DNA of 23,106 nt, taken from the NCBI GenBank assembly GCA_050485385.1, contig JBJHBG010000079.1, positions 1 through 23,106 on the forward strand, written 5' to 3'. Within the stretch, counting starts at the first letter, position 1; the number at the start of each line of letters is the position of its first letter. The notes beneath the pieces were generated by a model. That model worked only from the letters and a program-made list of their open reading frames with translations, was not told the origin of the DNA and did not search any database. The stretch is from RECO01 sp050485385 (GTDB lineage Bacteria; Pseudomonadota; Alphaproteobacteria; Geminicoccales; Geminicoccaceae). Both the position numbers and the translations under genes were made by a program. Below, one piece after another: positions 6,131 to 13,994 of the stretch.

Positions 6131-8335
6131 TTGCGGCGGCTGACCATCCCCCTCGTCTATTTCGTGCTGCTCGTCGCCGCCGTCGGTCTCAAGCTCTGGG
6201 ATCCGCCGCTGGTGGAAGCCCTGCGGCTCAAGGTGTTCGATGCCTACCAGCAGCTCGCACCGCGCGCCTACACGGACGTTCAGGTGCGCATCGTCGACAT
6301 CGACGACGACAGCCTCGCCCGGATCGGCCAATGGCCGTGGCCGCGCAACGTGCTGGCGGAGCTGCTCGACCGGCTGGAGGAAGCGGGGGTGGCCGCGGTG
6401 GCGTTCGGCATGGTCTTCGCCGAGCCCGACCGCGCCTCGCCGGCGCGCATGCTCCAGGAGTTGCGCCGGCTGCCCGGCTTCACCCTCGACGGCCAACCGC
6501 GCGTGCTCTTGCGCGACAACGACGGCGCTCTGGCCGAGCGGATCGCCAACCTCGGCGCGGTCGCCAGCTTCGCCTTGACGACGCGGCCGAGCACCGCTCG
6601 CCCGGCGCCGCGCTGGGGCGTGGTCGCCGCCGGCGACGATCCCCTCCCCTTCCTGCCGCGCTTCGAGGGCGCCGTGGTCAACATTCCGGCGATCGAGGAC
6701 GCGGCTCCGGCGCAAGGTGCCTTGAACGTCCATGTCGACGTGGACGGCGTGGTGCGGGCGGTGCCGATGTTCGGGCGCGTCGGCGAGGAGATGTACCCGA
6801 CGCTGGTGCCCGAGCTGCTGCGCCACCTGCAAGGGGCCTCGACCTTCGTCGTCCGCACCGCCACCCCGCGCGGCGCGCTGGGCATTCAGGGGGCCATCGG
6901 CATCGACGGGGTGCGCATCGGCGCGCTGGCGGTGCCGACCGCGTCCGACGGGGCGGCGCTGCTGCACTTCGTAGGCCCAACGGCGGAGCGTTACGTTCCG
7001 GCCTGGCGGGTGCTCGGCGGCGAGGCCGAGCCGGCGCTGCTCGCCGATCACATCGTCCTCGTCGGGGCCTCGGCCACCGGCCTCGGCGACGTCTGGGCTA
7101 CGCCGCTCGCCGCGTCCGTGCCGGGCATCGAGTTGCAGGCGGAGTTCCTGGAGCAGCTTCTGTTGGGCATCCACCTCGTTCGCCCGGACTGGGCGGCGAG
7201 TGCCGAGTTGGGTCTGCTGGTGCTGCTGGGCGCGCTGTTGCTGGCCCTCCTGCAACGGGTGGGTGCGGTCGCCGGCGCCCTGGTCGGCGGCCTCGTCGTC
7301 GCGCTCGCGGTCGGCGCCTCGCTGTTCGCCTTTCTCGAACACGGCGTCCTGCTCGATCCGGTCCTGCCGTGCCTCGCCCTGCTCGCGGTCTACATGGTGG
7401 CCACGGTCGCGGCCTATGTCCGGACCGAGTCCGAGCGCGCCGAAGTGCGCCGCGCCTTCGGTCTGTACCTGTCGCCCACGCTCGTCCGCCGCCTCGCCGC
7501 CAACCCCGGCCAACTGAAGCTCGGCGGCGAGACGCGCGAACTGACCATCCTCTTCTGCGACATCCGCGGCTTCACCAGCCTCTCGGAGACCATGACGGCG
7601 GAGCAACTCACCCGCTTCATCAATCGCTTCCTGACGCCGATGACCGACGCCATCCAGGACCACGACGGCACCATCGACAAGTACATGGGCGACGGCATCA
7701 TGGCCTTTTGGAACGCGCCCTTGGACGTGCCGAACCATGCGCGGCGGGCCTCGGAGGCGGCCCTGGAGATGCGCCGCCGCCTCGATGCGCTGAACGCCGA
7801 ACTCGAAGCCGAAGCGCCGGACGGCTTCCGGCCCGTCCGCGTCGGCATCGGGCTCGACACGGGTCCGTGCAGCGTCGGCAATCTCGGCTCCGAGCGCCGT
7901 TTCTCCTATTCGGCCATCGGCGAGGCGGTGAACCTCGCCGCCCGCACCGAAGGTCAGTGCAAGACCTACGAGGTCGACGTGCTGCTCAGCGTGCGCACGG
8001 CCGGCGCGGTCGCCGACCTGGCCATCCTGGAGTTGGACCGCGTGCGGGTGGTCGGCGCCAGCCGGCCCGAGCCCCTCTTCGCGCTGCTCGGCGACGACCA
8101 ACTGGCTCGAAGCGCCGCCTTCGCCACGCTTGCCGAAGCGCACGGCGACATGCTCGACGCCTACCGCGCGGGCCGCTGGCCGGCCTTCGACGCGGCGCTC
8201 GTGCGCTGCCGGGACCATCCGCTCGCGGCATCGCTGCAGGGCTTCTACCGGCTCATGGACGGACGCGTCGCGGCCTTGCGGACAGCACCGCTCCCCGCCG
8301 ACTGGGACGCCGTGACCGTCGCCGAGCGGAAGTAA
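6131..8335 (+). CDS. CHASE2-domain class III adenylate cyclase
   Basis: It is predicted to make cAMP from ATP on the inner face of the membrane in response to an extracytoplasmic signal. Of the 734 residues, an N-terminal membrane helix (5-22) is followed by a periplasmic CHASE2 domain (about 27-335; VRIVDIDDDSLARIGQWPWPR and HIVLVGASATGLGD are diagnostic). Three membrane helices span about 355-430, then comes the catalytic domain (about 465-620). The two metal-binding aspartates are Asp477 (FCDIRGFT) and Asp521 (KYMGDGIMAFW). The adenine-selecting lysine is Lys517 and the transition-state arginine is Arg605. The second substrate-selecting position, usually Thr in class IIIb, is Ser594. The TTG start has GGAGGGACGC immediately upstream and no better codon. 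It follows the FecR gene by 24 nt in an evident operon. Confidence 0.92.
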   Translation: MRRLTIPLVYFVLLVAAVGLKLWDPPLVEALRLKVFDAYQQLAPRAYTDVQVRIVDIDDDSLARIGQWPWPRNVLAELLDRLEEAGVAAVAFGMVFAEPDRASPARMLQELRRLPGFTLDGQPRVLLRDNDGALAERIANLGAVASFALTTRPSTARPAPRWGVVAAGDDPLPFLPRFEGAVVNIPAIEDAAPAQGALNVHVDVDGVVRAVPMFGRVGEEMYPTLVPELLRHLQGASTFVVRTATPRGALGIQGAIGIDGVRIGALAVPTASDGAALLHFVGPTAERYVPAWRVLGGEAEPALLADHIVLVGASATGLGDVWATPLAASVPGIELQAEFLEQLLLGIHLVRPDWAASAELGLLVLLGALLLALLQRVGAVAGALVGGLVVALAVGASLFAFLEHGVLLDPVLPCLALLAVYMVATVAAYVRTESERAEVRRAFGLYLSPTLVRRLAANPGQLKLGGETRELTILFCDIRGFTSLSETMTAEQLTRFINRFLTPMTDAIQDHDGTIDKYMGDGIMAFWNAPLDVPNHARRASEAALEMRRRLDALNAELEAEAPDGFRPVRVGIGLDTGPCSVGNLGSERRFSYSAIGEAVNLAARTEGQCKTYEVDVLLSVRTAGAVADLAILELDRVRVVGASRPEPLFALLGDDQLARSAAFATLAEAHGDMLDAYRAGRWPAFDAALVRCRDHPLAASLQGFYRLMDGRVAALRTAPLPADWDAVTVAERK

Positions 8336-8382
8336 ACGCGCTAGCCTCCGGCCAGCCTCTTTCCTTCGCAGGAGCCGAGCCC

Positions 8383-9306
8383 TTGTGGTCGAACCCGCGC
8401 ATCCCGTTCCGCCTCGCGACCGAGCGCCCGCCCCTGGCGCCCCCGGACGGCAAGCCGATCATCGTCAACCTCGCCATGAACGTCGAATACTGGCCGTTCG
8501 ACCGGCCGATGCCGCGGGGCATCCTGCCGCCGCCGCACGGCCGGCCGAGCGACCCGCCGGACGTCCCCAACTACGCCTGGGTCGAGTACGGCCTGCGCGC
8601 CGGCATGCCGCGCCTGCTGCGCATCCTGGCCGAACGCGGGCTCGTTTGTTCCGCTCTGACCAACGCGCAGGTGCTCGACGTCTATCCGCAACTGGCCGAT
8701 GCCATGCTGGACGCGGGCTGGGAGTTCGTCGGCCACGGCTGGTACCAGCGCTCGCTGAAGCAGGCCGAGGACGAGGAGGCGGAGATCGCCCGCAGCCTCG
8801 AGCGGCTGCGCGGCTTTTCCGGCCAGCCGGTCCGCGCCTGGCTCGGGCCCGGCATCGGCGAGACCGAAGCCACGCCCGATCTGCTGAAGAAGCACGGCAT
8901 CGACTTCCTGCACGACTGGCTGGTCGAGGATTTGCCGGTCTGGATGCGCACGACCTTCGGCCCCATCCTGGCGATGCCCTACGCCTTCGAGTTGAACGAC
9001 GTGCCCGTCTACGCCGTCCAGCACGGCACCACGGACGAACTCTTCCGCCGGCTCGAGGCGACGCTGGCGGTGCTGGAGGTGGAGGCCAAGACCCAGCCGC
9101 GCGTGCTGACCCTGGCGCTGCATCCGCACATCGTCGGCGTGCCGCACGTCGCCCACCACTTCGCCCGCTGCCTCGACCTCCTGCTCGCGCGCGACGACGT
9201 CACCTTCTTGACCTCCAGTGCGATCGGCGACTGGTTCGTCGCGGCCGACGGCTCGGGCGGCGCCGAGCTGGCGGCCCACGCCGACGGCCCACCGGCGCGG
9301 GCCTGA
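8383..9306 (+). CDS. PuuE/allantoinase-like polysaccharide deacetylase family protein
   Basis: The 307-residue protein belongs to the NodB-fold deacetylase superfamily, in the branch related to the PuuE cofactor-independent allantoinase. It shows IIVNLAMNVEYWPF (Asn33-Glu35 where NodB enzymes carry the catalytic Asp-Asp), the PNYAWVEYGLRAG segment, EFVGHGWYQRS (His118) and LALHPHIVG near the C-terminus. These enzymes hydrolyse amide bonds of small ring or linear substrates, but no purine-degradation genes lie nearby, so allantoin is not implied. The TTG start at 8383 follows AGGAG with good spacing and gives a family-like N-terminus. It lies 47 nt after the cyclase gene and 3 nt before the crotonase gene, so it is probably co-transcribed with the latter. 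Expected to be cytoplasmic. Confidence 0.8.
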   Translation: MWSNPRIPFRLATERPPLAPPDGKPIIVNLAMNVEYWPFDRPMPRGILPPPHGRPSDPPDVPNYAWVEYGLRAGMPRLLRILAERGLVCSALTNAQVLDVYPQLADAMLDAGWEFVGHGWYQRSLKQAEDEEAEIARSLERLRGFSGQPVRAWLGPGIGETEATPDLLKKHGIDFLHDWLVEDLPVWMRTTFGPILAMPYAFELNDVPVYAVQHGTTDELFRRLEATLAVLEVEAKTQPRVLTLALHPHIVGVPHVAHHFARCLDLLLARDDVTFLTSSAIGDWFVAADGSGGAELAAHADGPPARA

Positions 9307-9309
9307 GCG

Positions 9310-10095
9310 ATGGCGGACACCCACCTCCGCGTCGACCGCCCCGAGCCGGGGATCGCCGTCGTCACGCTCGACCGCCCGCGCCAGCGCAACGCCCTCACCC
9401 TCGCCATGTGGCGGGCGCTGGGCGACGCGTTCCTCGACCTCGGTGCGGACACGAGCCTCAGGGCGATCGTGCTGACGGGCGCGGGCGGCGCCTTCTCCGC
9501 CGGTGCCGACATCAAGGAGTTCGAGACGGTTCGGGCGACGCCGGAGGCGGCCGCAACCTATGCCCTGGCAGTCGACCGTTGCAACGAGGCCATCGCCCAC
9601 TCGCCCAAGGCCACCTTCGCCGCCGTGTCGGGGCCGGCCTATGGCGGCGGCTGCGGCCTGGCACTGGTCTGCGACTTCCGCGTCGCCGACCGTTCGGCCG
9701 CCTTCGCCATCCCCGCCGCCAAGCTGTCGATCGTCTACGGCATCGCCGAGACCCGCGCCGTCTTGAACGCCGTCGGCCTCGCCCGGGCGAAGGAGGTGCT
9801 GTTCACCGGCCGGCGCTTCGAGGCGGAGGCGGCGCTGCGGATCGGCCTCGCCACCCATCTCACCGAGAGCGACGCGCTCGGCGCCGCACTGGCAGCGGCC
9901 CGCGACCTCGCCGACAAGGCGCCGTTGAGCATTGCCGGTGCCAAGCTCGCCCTGGAACTGCTGAGTGAGGGCGACACGCCCGAGCGGCAGGCCGCCTACG
10001 CGGCGATGCGCAGTCGCGCCGCCGCCAGCGACGACTACCGGGAGGCGGTGCGCGCCTTCGCCGAGAAGCGCCCGCCCCGCTTCACCGGCCGCTGA
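9310..10095 (+). CDS. Enoyl-CoA hydratase/isomerase (crotonase) family protein with atypical active site
   Basis: The 261-residue protein has the crotonase fold: N-terminal VVTLDRPRQRNALT, the CoA-binding GAFSAGADIKEF, the oxyanion-hole GPAYGGGCGLALVCDFRVA, and a C-terminal helical region. In classical hydratases a glutamate follows GGGC and a second lies 20 residues later; here these are Gly116 and Ala136 (in FAIPAAKLS). With both acid/base residues missing, simple hydration of enoyl-CoA is unlikely. Isomerisation, decarboxylation or another crotonase reaction is more plausible. It starts 3 nt after the deacetylase stop, so the two are translationally linked. A GC-rich inverted repeat at 10097-10110 follows the stop. 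Named by family only. Confidence 0.88.
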   Translation: MADTHLRVDRPEPGIAVVTLDRPRQRNALTLAMWRALGDAFLDLGADTSLRAIVLTGAGGAFSAGADIKEFETVRATPEAAATYALAVDRCNEAIAHSPKATFAAVSGPAYGGGCGLALVCDFRVADRSAAFAIPAAKLSIVYGIAETRAVLNAVGLARAKEVLFTGRRFEAEAALRIGLATHLTESDALGAALAAARDLADKAPLSIAGAKLALELLSEGDTPERQAAYAAMRSRAAASDDYREAVRAFAEKRPPRFTGR

Positions 10096-10096
10096 A

Positions 10097-10110
10097 CGCC
10101 GGCACCGGCG
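10097..10110 (+). terminator. GC-rich inverted repeat after the crotonase gene
   Basis: CGCCGG and CCGGCG flank CA, 2 nt after the stop codon. There is no T-tract and the stem is short, so it is at best a weak terminator. Confidence 0.25.
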
Positions 10111-10236
10111 CGGCGGCACACCATGGTCCGCACCTCGTTGCCAAATGGTCATCACGGACTTGATTCCGCCGCACGAAATCGGGAACCTGCCGTCGGGAGG
10201 CGTTCCGCTGGGGAATGCCGGTGGAAGGCTAGATCC

Positions 10237-10938
10237 ATGCTCAAGGCACTCTTCGGCGCCGTCGCCGCACTGGTCATCGTCTCGTTCGCGGTTGGGGCCG
10301 TGCAGGCCCAGACTCCGCCGCCAGCTCCGCCACTCGGGGTCGCGCCTCCGCCACCGCCACCGCAGGTGGAAAGCAGCTACTGGGTGCTCGAGGGCAGCAC
10401 GCCGACCGGTCCGTTCCCGATGTCGGAGCTGCGCCAGCGCATCGCCGCCGGGACGATGACGGCCGACACCTACGTCTGGAAGGACGGCATGGCGAACTGG
10501 GAACGTGTCGCCGCCGTCGCCGAGGTGGCAACCCTGCTGCCGCAGACTCCGGTGACACCCGCAGGCCCCGATGCCACCATGCTGCATGGCACTTGGTACG
10601 GTGAAGGTCCGCTGCAGATTCCCGGTGTCGGCCATGCGATGGCGCGGATGACGTCGGAGTACCGGCCCGACGGTTCGTTCGCCGCGCAGGGCACCATGTC
10701 GATGACGATGCACGGCGTCACCACGACCATGCAGATCACCGGCTCCGGCAGGTGGAGTGCTGCGCCCGGGCTCACCGGGCAGTTGAACGTCACCACCATC
10801 GGCGAGATGACGCTGTCGGGTCCCGGCATGCCGGCACAGCGGCAGCAGGTGAACGACACCTCGGCCGTCGAGATCATCGACAGCAACACGATCCGCGACG
10901 TCAGCACCAACACGACGATGCGTCGCGTCGCCGGCTGA
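10237..10938 (+). CDS. Exported GYF_2-domain protein
   Basis: The 233-residue protein has a signal peptide (LFGAVAALVIVSFAVGAVQA, cut near residue 24), then a proline-rich linker (26-42). A GYF_2 (DUF4339) domain spans about 47-95: SYWVLEGSTPTGPFPMSEL, then TYVWKDGMANWERV. A beta-rich C-terminal domain (about 115-233) opens with LHGTWYGEGP and contains many Met, Thr and Ser residues. GYF_2 domains are thought to bind proteins or peptides and are usually seen in cytoplasmic or membrane proteins. The predicted export is therefore notable, and the proline stretch could be a ligand in cis. The ATG at 10237 follows GGTGGAAGG. It is monocistronic, followed by a strong hairpin. No specific function can be given. 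Confidence 0.75.
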   Translation: MLKALFGAVAALVIVSFAVGAVQAQTPPPAPPLGVAPPPPPPQVESSYWVLEGSTPTGPFPMSELRQRIAAGTMTADTYVWKDGMANWERVAAVAEVATLLPQTPVTPAGPDATMLHGTWYGEGPLQIPGVGHAMARMTSEYRPDGSFAAQGTMSMTMHGVTTTMQITGSGRWSAAPGLTGQLNVTTIGEMTLSGPGMPAQRQQVNDTSAVEIIDSNTIRDVSTNTTMRRVAG

Positions 10939-10957
10939 GGCGACATCGCGCGGGTAC

Positions 10958-10980
10958 GGGGGGGGGCCAAAAGCCCCCCC
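10958..10980. terminator. Bidirectional terminator hairpin
   Basis: A G-run and a C-run form an 8-bp stem (10960-10967 with 10973-10980) around a 5-nt CAAAA loop. It lies between the convergent GYF_2 gene and dctM. The stem is extremely GC-rich and lacks a T-tract on the plus strand. Confidence 0.6.
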
Positions 10981-10991
10981 GGTCCTGCCGG

Positions 10992-12296
10992 CTATCGGAA
11001 CATCACGCTCGGCAGCCAGGTGACGATGCCGGGGAAGAAGATGATCAGCGCCACCACCGCGAACATGCAGAGGATGAACGGGATCACACCCACGAACACG
11101 TCGTTGATCGAGCCGCGGCCGCGGATGCCCTGCACGACGTAGAGGTTGAGGCCCATCGGCGGGGTGATCAGCGCCACCTCCATCATCAAGACGAGGAAGA
11201 TGCCGAACCAGATCGGGTCGATGCCGAGAAAGACGATCAGCGGAAAGATCACCGGCACCGTCGCCACCATCATCGCCAAGGCCTCCATGAACAGGCCGAG
11301 AACGAAGTAGAAGACGATCAGGACGAGGATCGTCTGCGCGGCGGTGAGGCCGAGGTCGGCGACGAACTGGGTCAGGGCGCGCGGCACGCCCATGAAGCCG
11401 ATGACGAAGTTCATGAAGAGCGCGGCCGTCAGGATGAACATGATCATCGCCGTCAGGCGAACGGTCGAGACGAAGACCTCGTGCAGATAGGCGAAGCCGA
11501 GCTTGCCGTTGACCGCGGCGAGCACGAGCGCCATGCCGACGCCGACCGCCGCCGCCTCGGTCGGCGTACCCCAACCGAGGTAGATGGTCGCCATGACCAT
11601 CAAGAAGATGGCGACCGGCGGCAGCAGGAACCGCAGCCGCTTGAGACGCACCGGCAGGGGGTCCGGCCGCTCGGTGCCGCCGATCATCTGCGGGCGCAGG
11701 CTCGCCATGATCATGATGGCGACGACGAACACGCCGATCAGGAGCAGCCCCGGCACCACGCCGGCCATGAACAGACGGCCGATCGAGGTGTTGGTCATCG
11801 CCCCGAAGATGATCAGGTTGATGCTCGGCGGGATCAGAATGCCGAGCGTGGCGCCGGCGGCGATGGTGCCGAGCACGAGGCGCTCGTTGTAGCCGCGCTT
11901 GGAGAAGTCCTTCAGCGCCACCGTGCCGATGGTGGCCGCCGTCGCGACCGACGAGCCGGAGACGGCCGAGAACAGGCCGCAGGCGAACACGTTGGTGTGC
12001 AGGAGGCGGCCGGGCAGCCCGCGCACCCAATCCGACAGCGAGGTGTACATCTTCTCGGTCAGGCCGGCCCGCAGCAGCAATTCGCCGAGGAGGACGAAGA
12101 GCGGGATCGCCGTCAGCACGAAGTTGTTGAGGTAGGACCAGGTCTGCGTGCCGTAGGCCAAGACCGGCTGCCAGCCGACGAACACCATGGCACCGACGAT
12201 GCTGATGGTGAGGATCGCCACACCGACCGGCAGGCCCAGGACCATGAGGACGAGGAGGAAGGCGACGCCGCCGAAGGCGCCCGCGGCATCGATCAT
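10992..12296 (-). CDS. dctM: TRAP transporter large permease (DctM)
   Basis: This 434-residue multi-spanning inner-membrane protein is the ion-coupled transport subunit of a tripartite ATP-independent periplasmic transporter. About twelve hydrophobic segments run its whole length. Family motifs include VFVGWQPVLAYG, SAVSGSSVATAATIGTVALKDF (the conserved SGSSVA region), GILIPPSINLIIFG, and the C-terminal ALITPPMGLNLYVVQGI. The length is typical of DctM. Its ATG overlaps the dctQ stop by 4 nt, so the two subunits are translationally coupled. With DctP and DctQ it imports a carboxylate-type solute. The substrate is probably the one handled by the adjacent hydrolases. Confidence 0.95.
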   Translation of the reverse strand: MIDAAGAFGGVAFLLVLMVLGLPVGVAILTISIVGAMVFVGWQPVLAYGTQTWSYLNNFVLTAIPLFVLLGELLLRAGLTEKMYTSLSDWVRGLPGRLLHTNVFACGLFSAVSGSSVATAATIGTVALKDFSKRGYNERLVLGTIAAGATLGILIPPSINLIIFGAMTNTSIGRLFMAGVVPGLLLIGVFVVAIMIMASLRPQMIGGTERPDPLPVRLKRLRFLLPPVAIFLMVMATIYLGWGTPTEAAAVGVGMALVLAAVNGKLGFAYLHEVFVSTVRLTAMIMFILTAALFMNFVIGFMGVPRALTQFVADLGLTAAQTILVLIVFYFVLGLFMEALAMMVATVPVIFPLIVFLGIDPIWFGIFLVLMMEVALITPPMGLNLYVVQGIRGRGSINDVFVGVIPFILCMFAVVALIIFFPGIVTWLPSVMFR

Positions 12297-12862
12297 CGCT
12301 CGGCGCCCTTCTCGGCCTCGATCTCCTCGGTCAGCGTCGGCGGCCCGGCGACGGCATTGACCGCGGCAGCGCCCTGGAACAGGGCCAGCACGGCGCGGAT
12401 GGCGAGGAAGATCGCCACCACCGCGAACAGCGTGAGGCCGACGAGCCAGATCGTCTGCGGGATCCAGATCGGCGTCTGCAACGGCGTCGGGGCCAGACTG
12501 CCGAACTGGAGGCTGCGCGCGAGGGTCGCCTCCGCGCGCATCGCCATGAACACGGCGATGGCCGCGAAAATCAGCGCCGAGGCCACGTTCAAGACGGCCT
12601 GCAACCAGGCCGGCACGGCACGCAGAAGGATGTCGATGCGGGTGTGCGCCTTCTGCATCAGCCCGAAGGCGAAGGCGAAGCCGGAGATGCCGGCGAGGAC
12701 ATAGCCACCGATCTCGTCGACGCCCTGCAACGAATAGGCGGCAAGCCGGCGCAACAGGATTTCGGCGCAGATCGTCAGCGAGAGCAGGAGCAGCGCATAG
12801 CCGGCGGCGATGGCGCCGATCCGGGTCACGCCGTCGAGTAGGCCGTGGATGCGATCGAGCAT
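12293..12862 (-). CDS. dctQ: TRAP transporter small permease (DctQ)
   Basis: This 189-residue membrane protein has four hydrophobic helices (about 14-34, 50-68, 85-108 and 130-155), the classic DctQ topology. The loop GVDEIGGYVLAGISGFAFAFGLMQKAHTRID carries the family's conserved EIGGY...H.R.D pattern. It bridges the DctM permease and the DctP binding protein. The ATG at 12862 is chosen because residues upstream are low-complexity and not family-like; the ribosome site is weak. It is 55 nt downstream of dctP and overlaps dctM. The C-terminal tail (VAGPPTLTEEIEAEKGAER) is longer and more acidic than in minimal family members. Confidence 0.93.
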   Translation of the reverse strand: MLDRIHGLLDGVTRIGAIAAGYALLLLSLTICAEILLRRLAAYSLQGVDEIGGYVLAGISGFAFAFGLMQKAHTRIDILLRAVPAWLQAVLNVASALIFAAIAVFMAMRAEATLARSLQFGSLAPTPLQTPIWIPQTIWLVGLTLFAVVAIFLAIRAVLALFQGAAAVNAVAGPPTLTEEIEAEKGAER

Positions 12863-12917
12863 GGACGGGCGATCCGGCAGCGGAGCGGGCGGCACGGGAC
12901 CGCCCGCTCCCTCGTTC

Positions 12918-13967
12918 TCAGTTGGCCGCCATCTCGTAGCCGCGCACGGCGCCGACCGTGGCGTTCCAGGTCTCGACGCACTCGCCGCGCGGCGAGCAGG
13001 CATCGGCCCAGACGTCGAGTACCACCGCGTCCACCGCCTCGGCCAAGAGCTCGAGGTCGGCCTCGCTCGGATCGACCCGGGTCATCTGGAAGCGGTTGTA
13101 GTACTCGCAGGGGTCCAGGCCGGTGCTGCAGCGCATCGCGTCGTCGTACATCTGCACGGTGAGGTCCCAGAACGCCTCCTCCATCTCCAAGAAGGCCTCC
13201 TCCAACGCACCCTGCGCCTCCGGCGAGAGCGCGTTCCAGCGGTCGAGGTTCATGAAGTGGGCGTTGATGCCGTTGGACAAGGCGATGGCGAGCACATGGG
13301 TGGTGATCTCCGGCCAGCTGCCGCTGTTGGCCGAGGTGATCGAGGTGATGGCGCACTCGACGACGCCACGCTGCAACGAGGGGTAGACCTCGGCGAACGG
13401 CATCGAGACCGGGGTCGCGCCGACATGCTCCAACACCGCCGACATGGTGCGGGTGTAGCTGCGCACGCGCTTGCCGCGCAGATCGGCCAGCGAGTCGATC
13501 GGCTCCTTGCAGAACACGTGCTGCTGGCCGAACGGGAAGATCGCCAGCACCTTGACGTTCAAGCGTTGCTCGGCACGGGCGCTCATCGGCTCGCGGAACG
13601 CCTCGACGGCCTCGCGCAAATCGTCGAGCGTCGGCGACACGCCCATCAGGTCCATGCCCTCGAGGAAGGTGTCGTCACGGGCGACGTTGCCGATGGTCGA
13701 CATGACGATGTCGAACGTGCCGTCCCCAGCCATGCGCAGGGTGTCGTCCATCGACACGCCGATGACGTCGAGCGGGTTGAAATTGACCTGGATGTCGAGG
13801 CCGGTGCGCTCGCCCAGCGTCTCGAAGAACTCGCGCTCCAGCGCCGTGTGGTGGATGTGGGTCGAGACCAGACCCGACACGTTGAGCCGGATGGTCTCGG
13901 CGCTGGCGGAACCGGCCAATGCGATGGCCAAGGCCGTGCCGAGAACGGCGCTCTGGTGCTTCTTCAT
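12918..13967 (-). CDS. dctP: TRAP transporter periplasmic solute-binding protein (DctP)
   Basis: The 349-residue protein begins with a signal peptide (MKKHQSAVLGTALAIALAGSASA, cut before ETIRL). It contains the DctP hallmark DLRGKRVRSYTR (Arg169 corresponds to the arginine that clamps the substrate carboxylate), followed by GATPVSMPFAEVYPSLQRGVVEC. The ligand is thus expected to be an organic acid. Four cysteines near the C-terminus (MRCSTGLDPCEYYN and DACSPRGECVETW) could form two disulfides in the periplasm, an uncommon feature. The start is supported by GAGGGAG upstream. It lies 27 nt after the cyclase-family gene and leads the dctPQM block. The exact substrate is not readable from sequence. 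Confidence 0.93.
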   Translation of the reverse strand: MKKHQSAVLGTALAIALAGSASAETIRLNVSGLVSTHIHHTALEREFFETLGERTGLDIQVNFNPLDVIGVSMDDTLRMAGDGTFDIVMSTIGNVARDDTFLEGMDLMGVSPTLDDLREAVEAFREPMSARAEQRLNVKVLAIFPFGQQHVFCKEPIDSLADLRGKRVRSYTRTMSAVLEHVGATPVSMPFAEVYPSLQRGVVECAITSITSANSGSWPEITTHVLAIALSNGINAHFMNLDRWNALSPEAQGALEEAFLEMEEAFWDLTVQMYDDAMRCSTGLDPCEYYNRFQMTRVDPSEADLELLAEAVDAVVLDVWADACSPRGECVETWNATVGAVRGYEMAAN

Positions 13968-13994
13968 GGGTGTCTCCCTCGTCGTTCGTAACGA

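Noticed and set aside
4919..8218. A 1099-codon minus-strand frame opposite the FecR and cyclase genes
   Set aside because: Arg/Ala/Gly-rich with no domain signature, and fully antisense to two well-supported genes.
4363..9306. A 1647-codon open frame on the plus strand read as one giant protein
   Set aside because: Only its last ~307 codons (from 8383) look like a real protein. The rest is an Arg/Pro-rich shadow of the FecR and cyclase genes in another frame, a common effect of high GC.
8341..12030. A 1229-codon open frame on the minus strand
   Set aside because: It runs antisense to the deacetylase, crotonase and GYF_2 genes and out of frame with dctM, has low-complexity composition, and the recognised domains lie in other frames.
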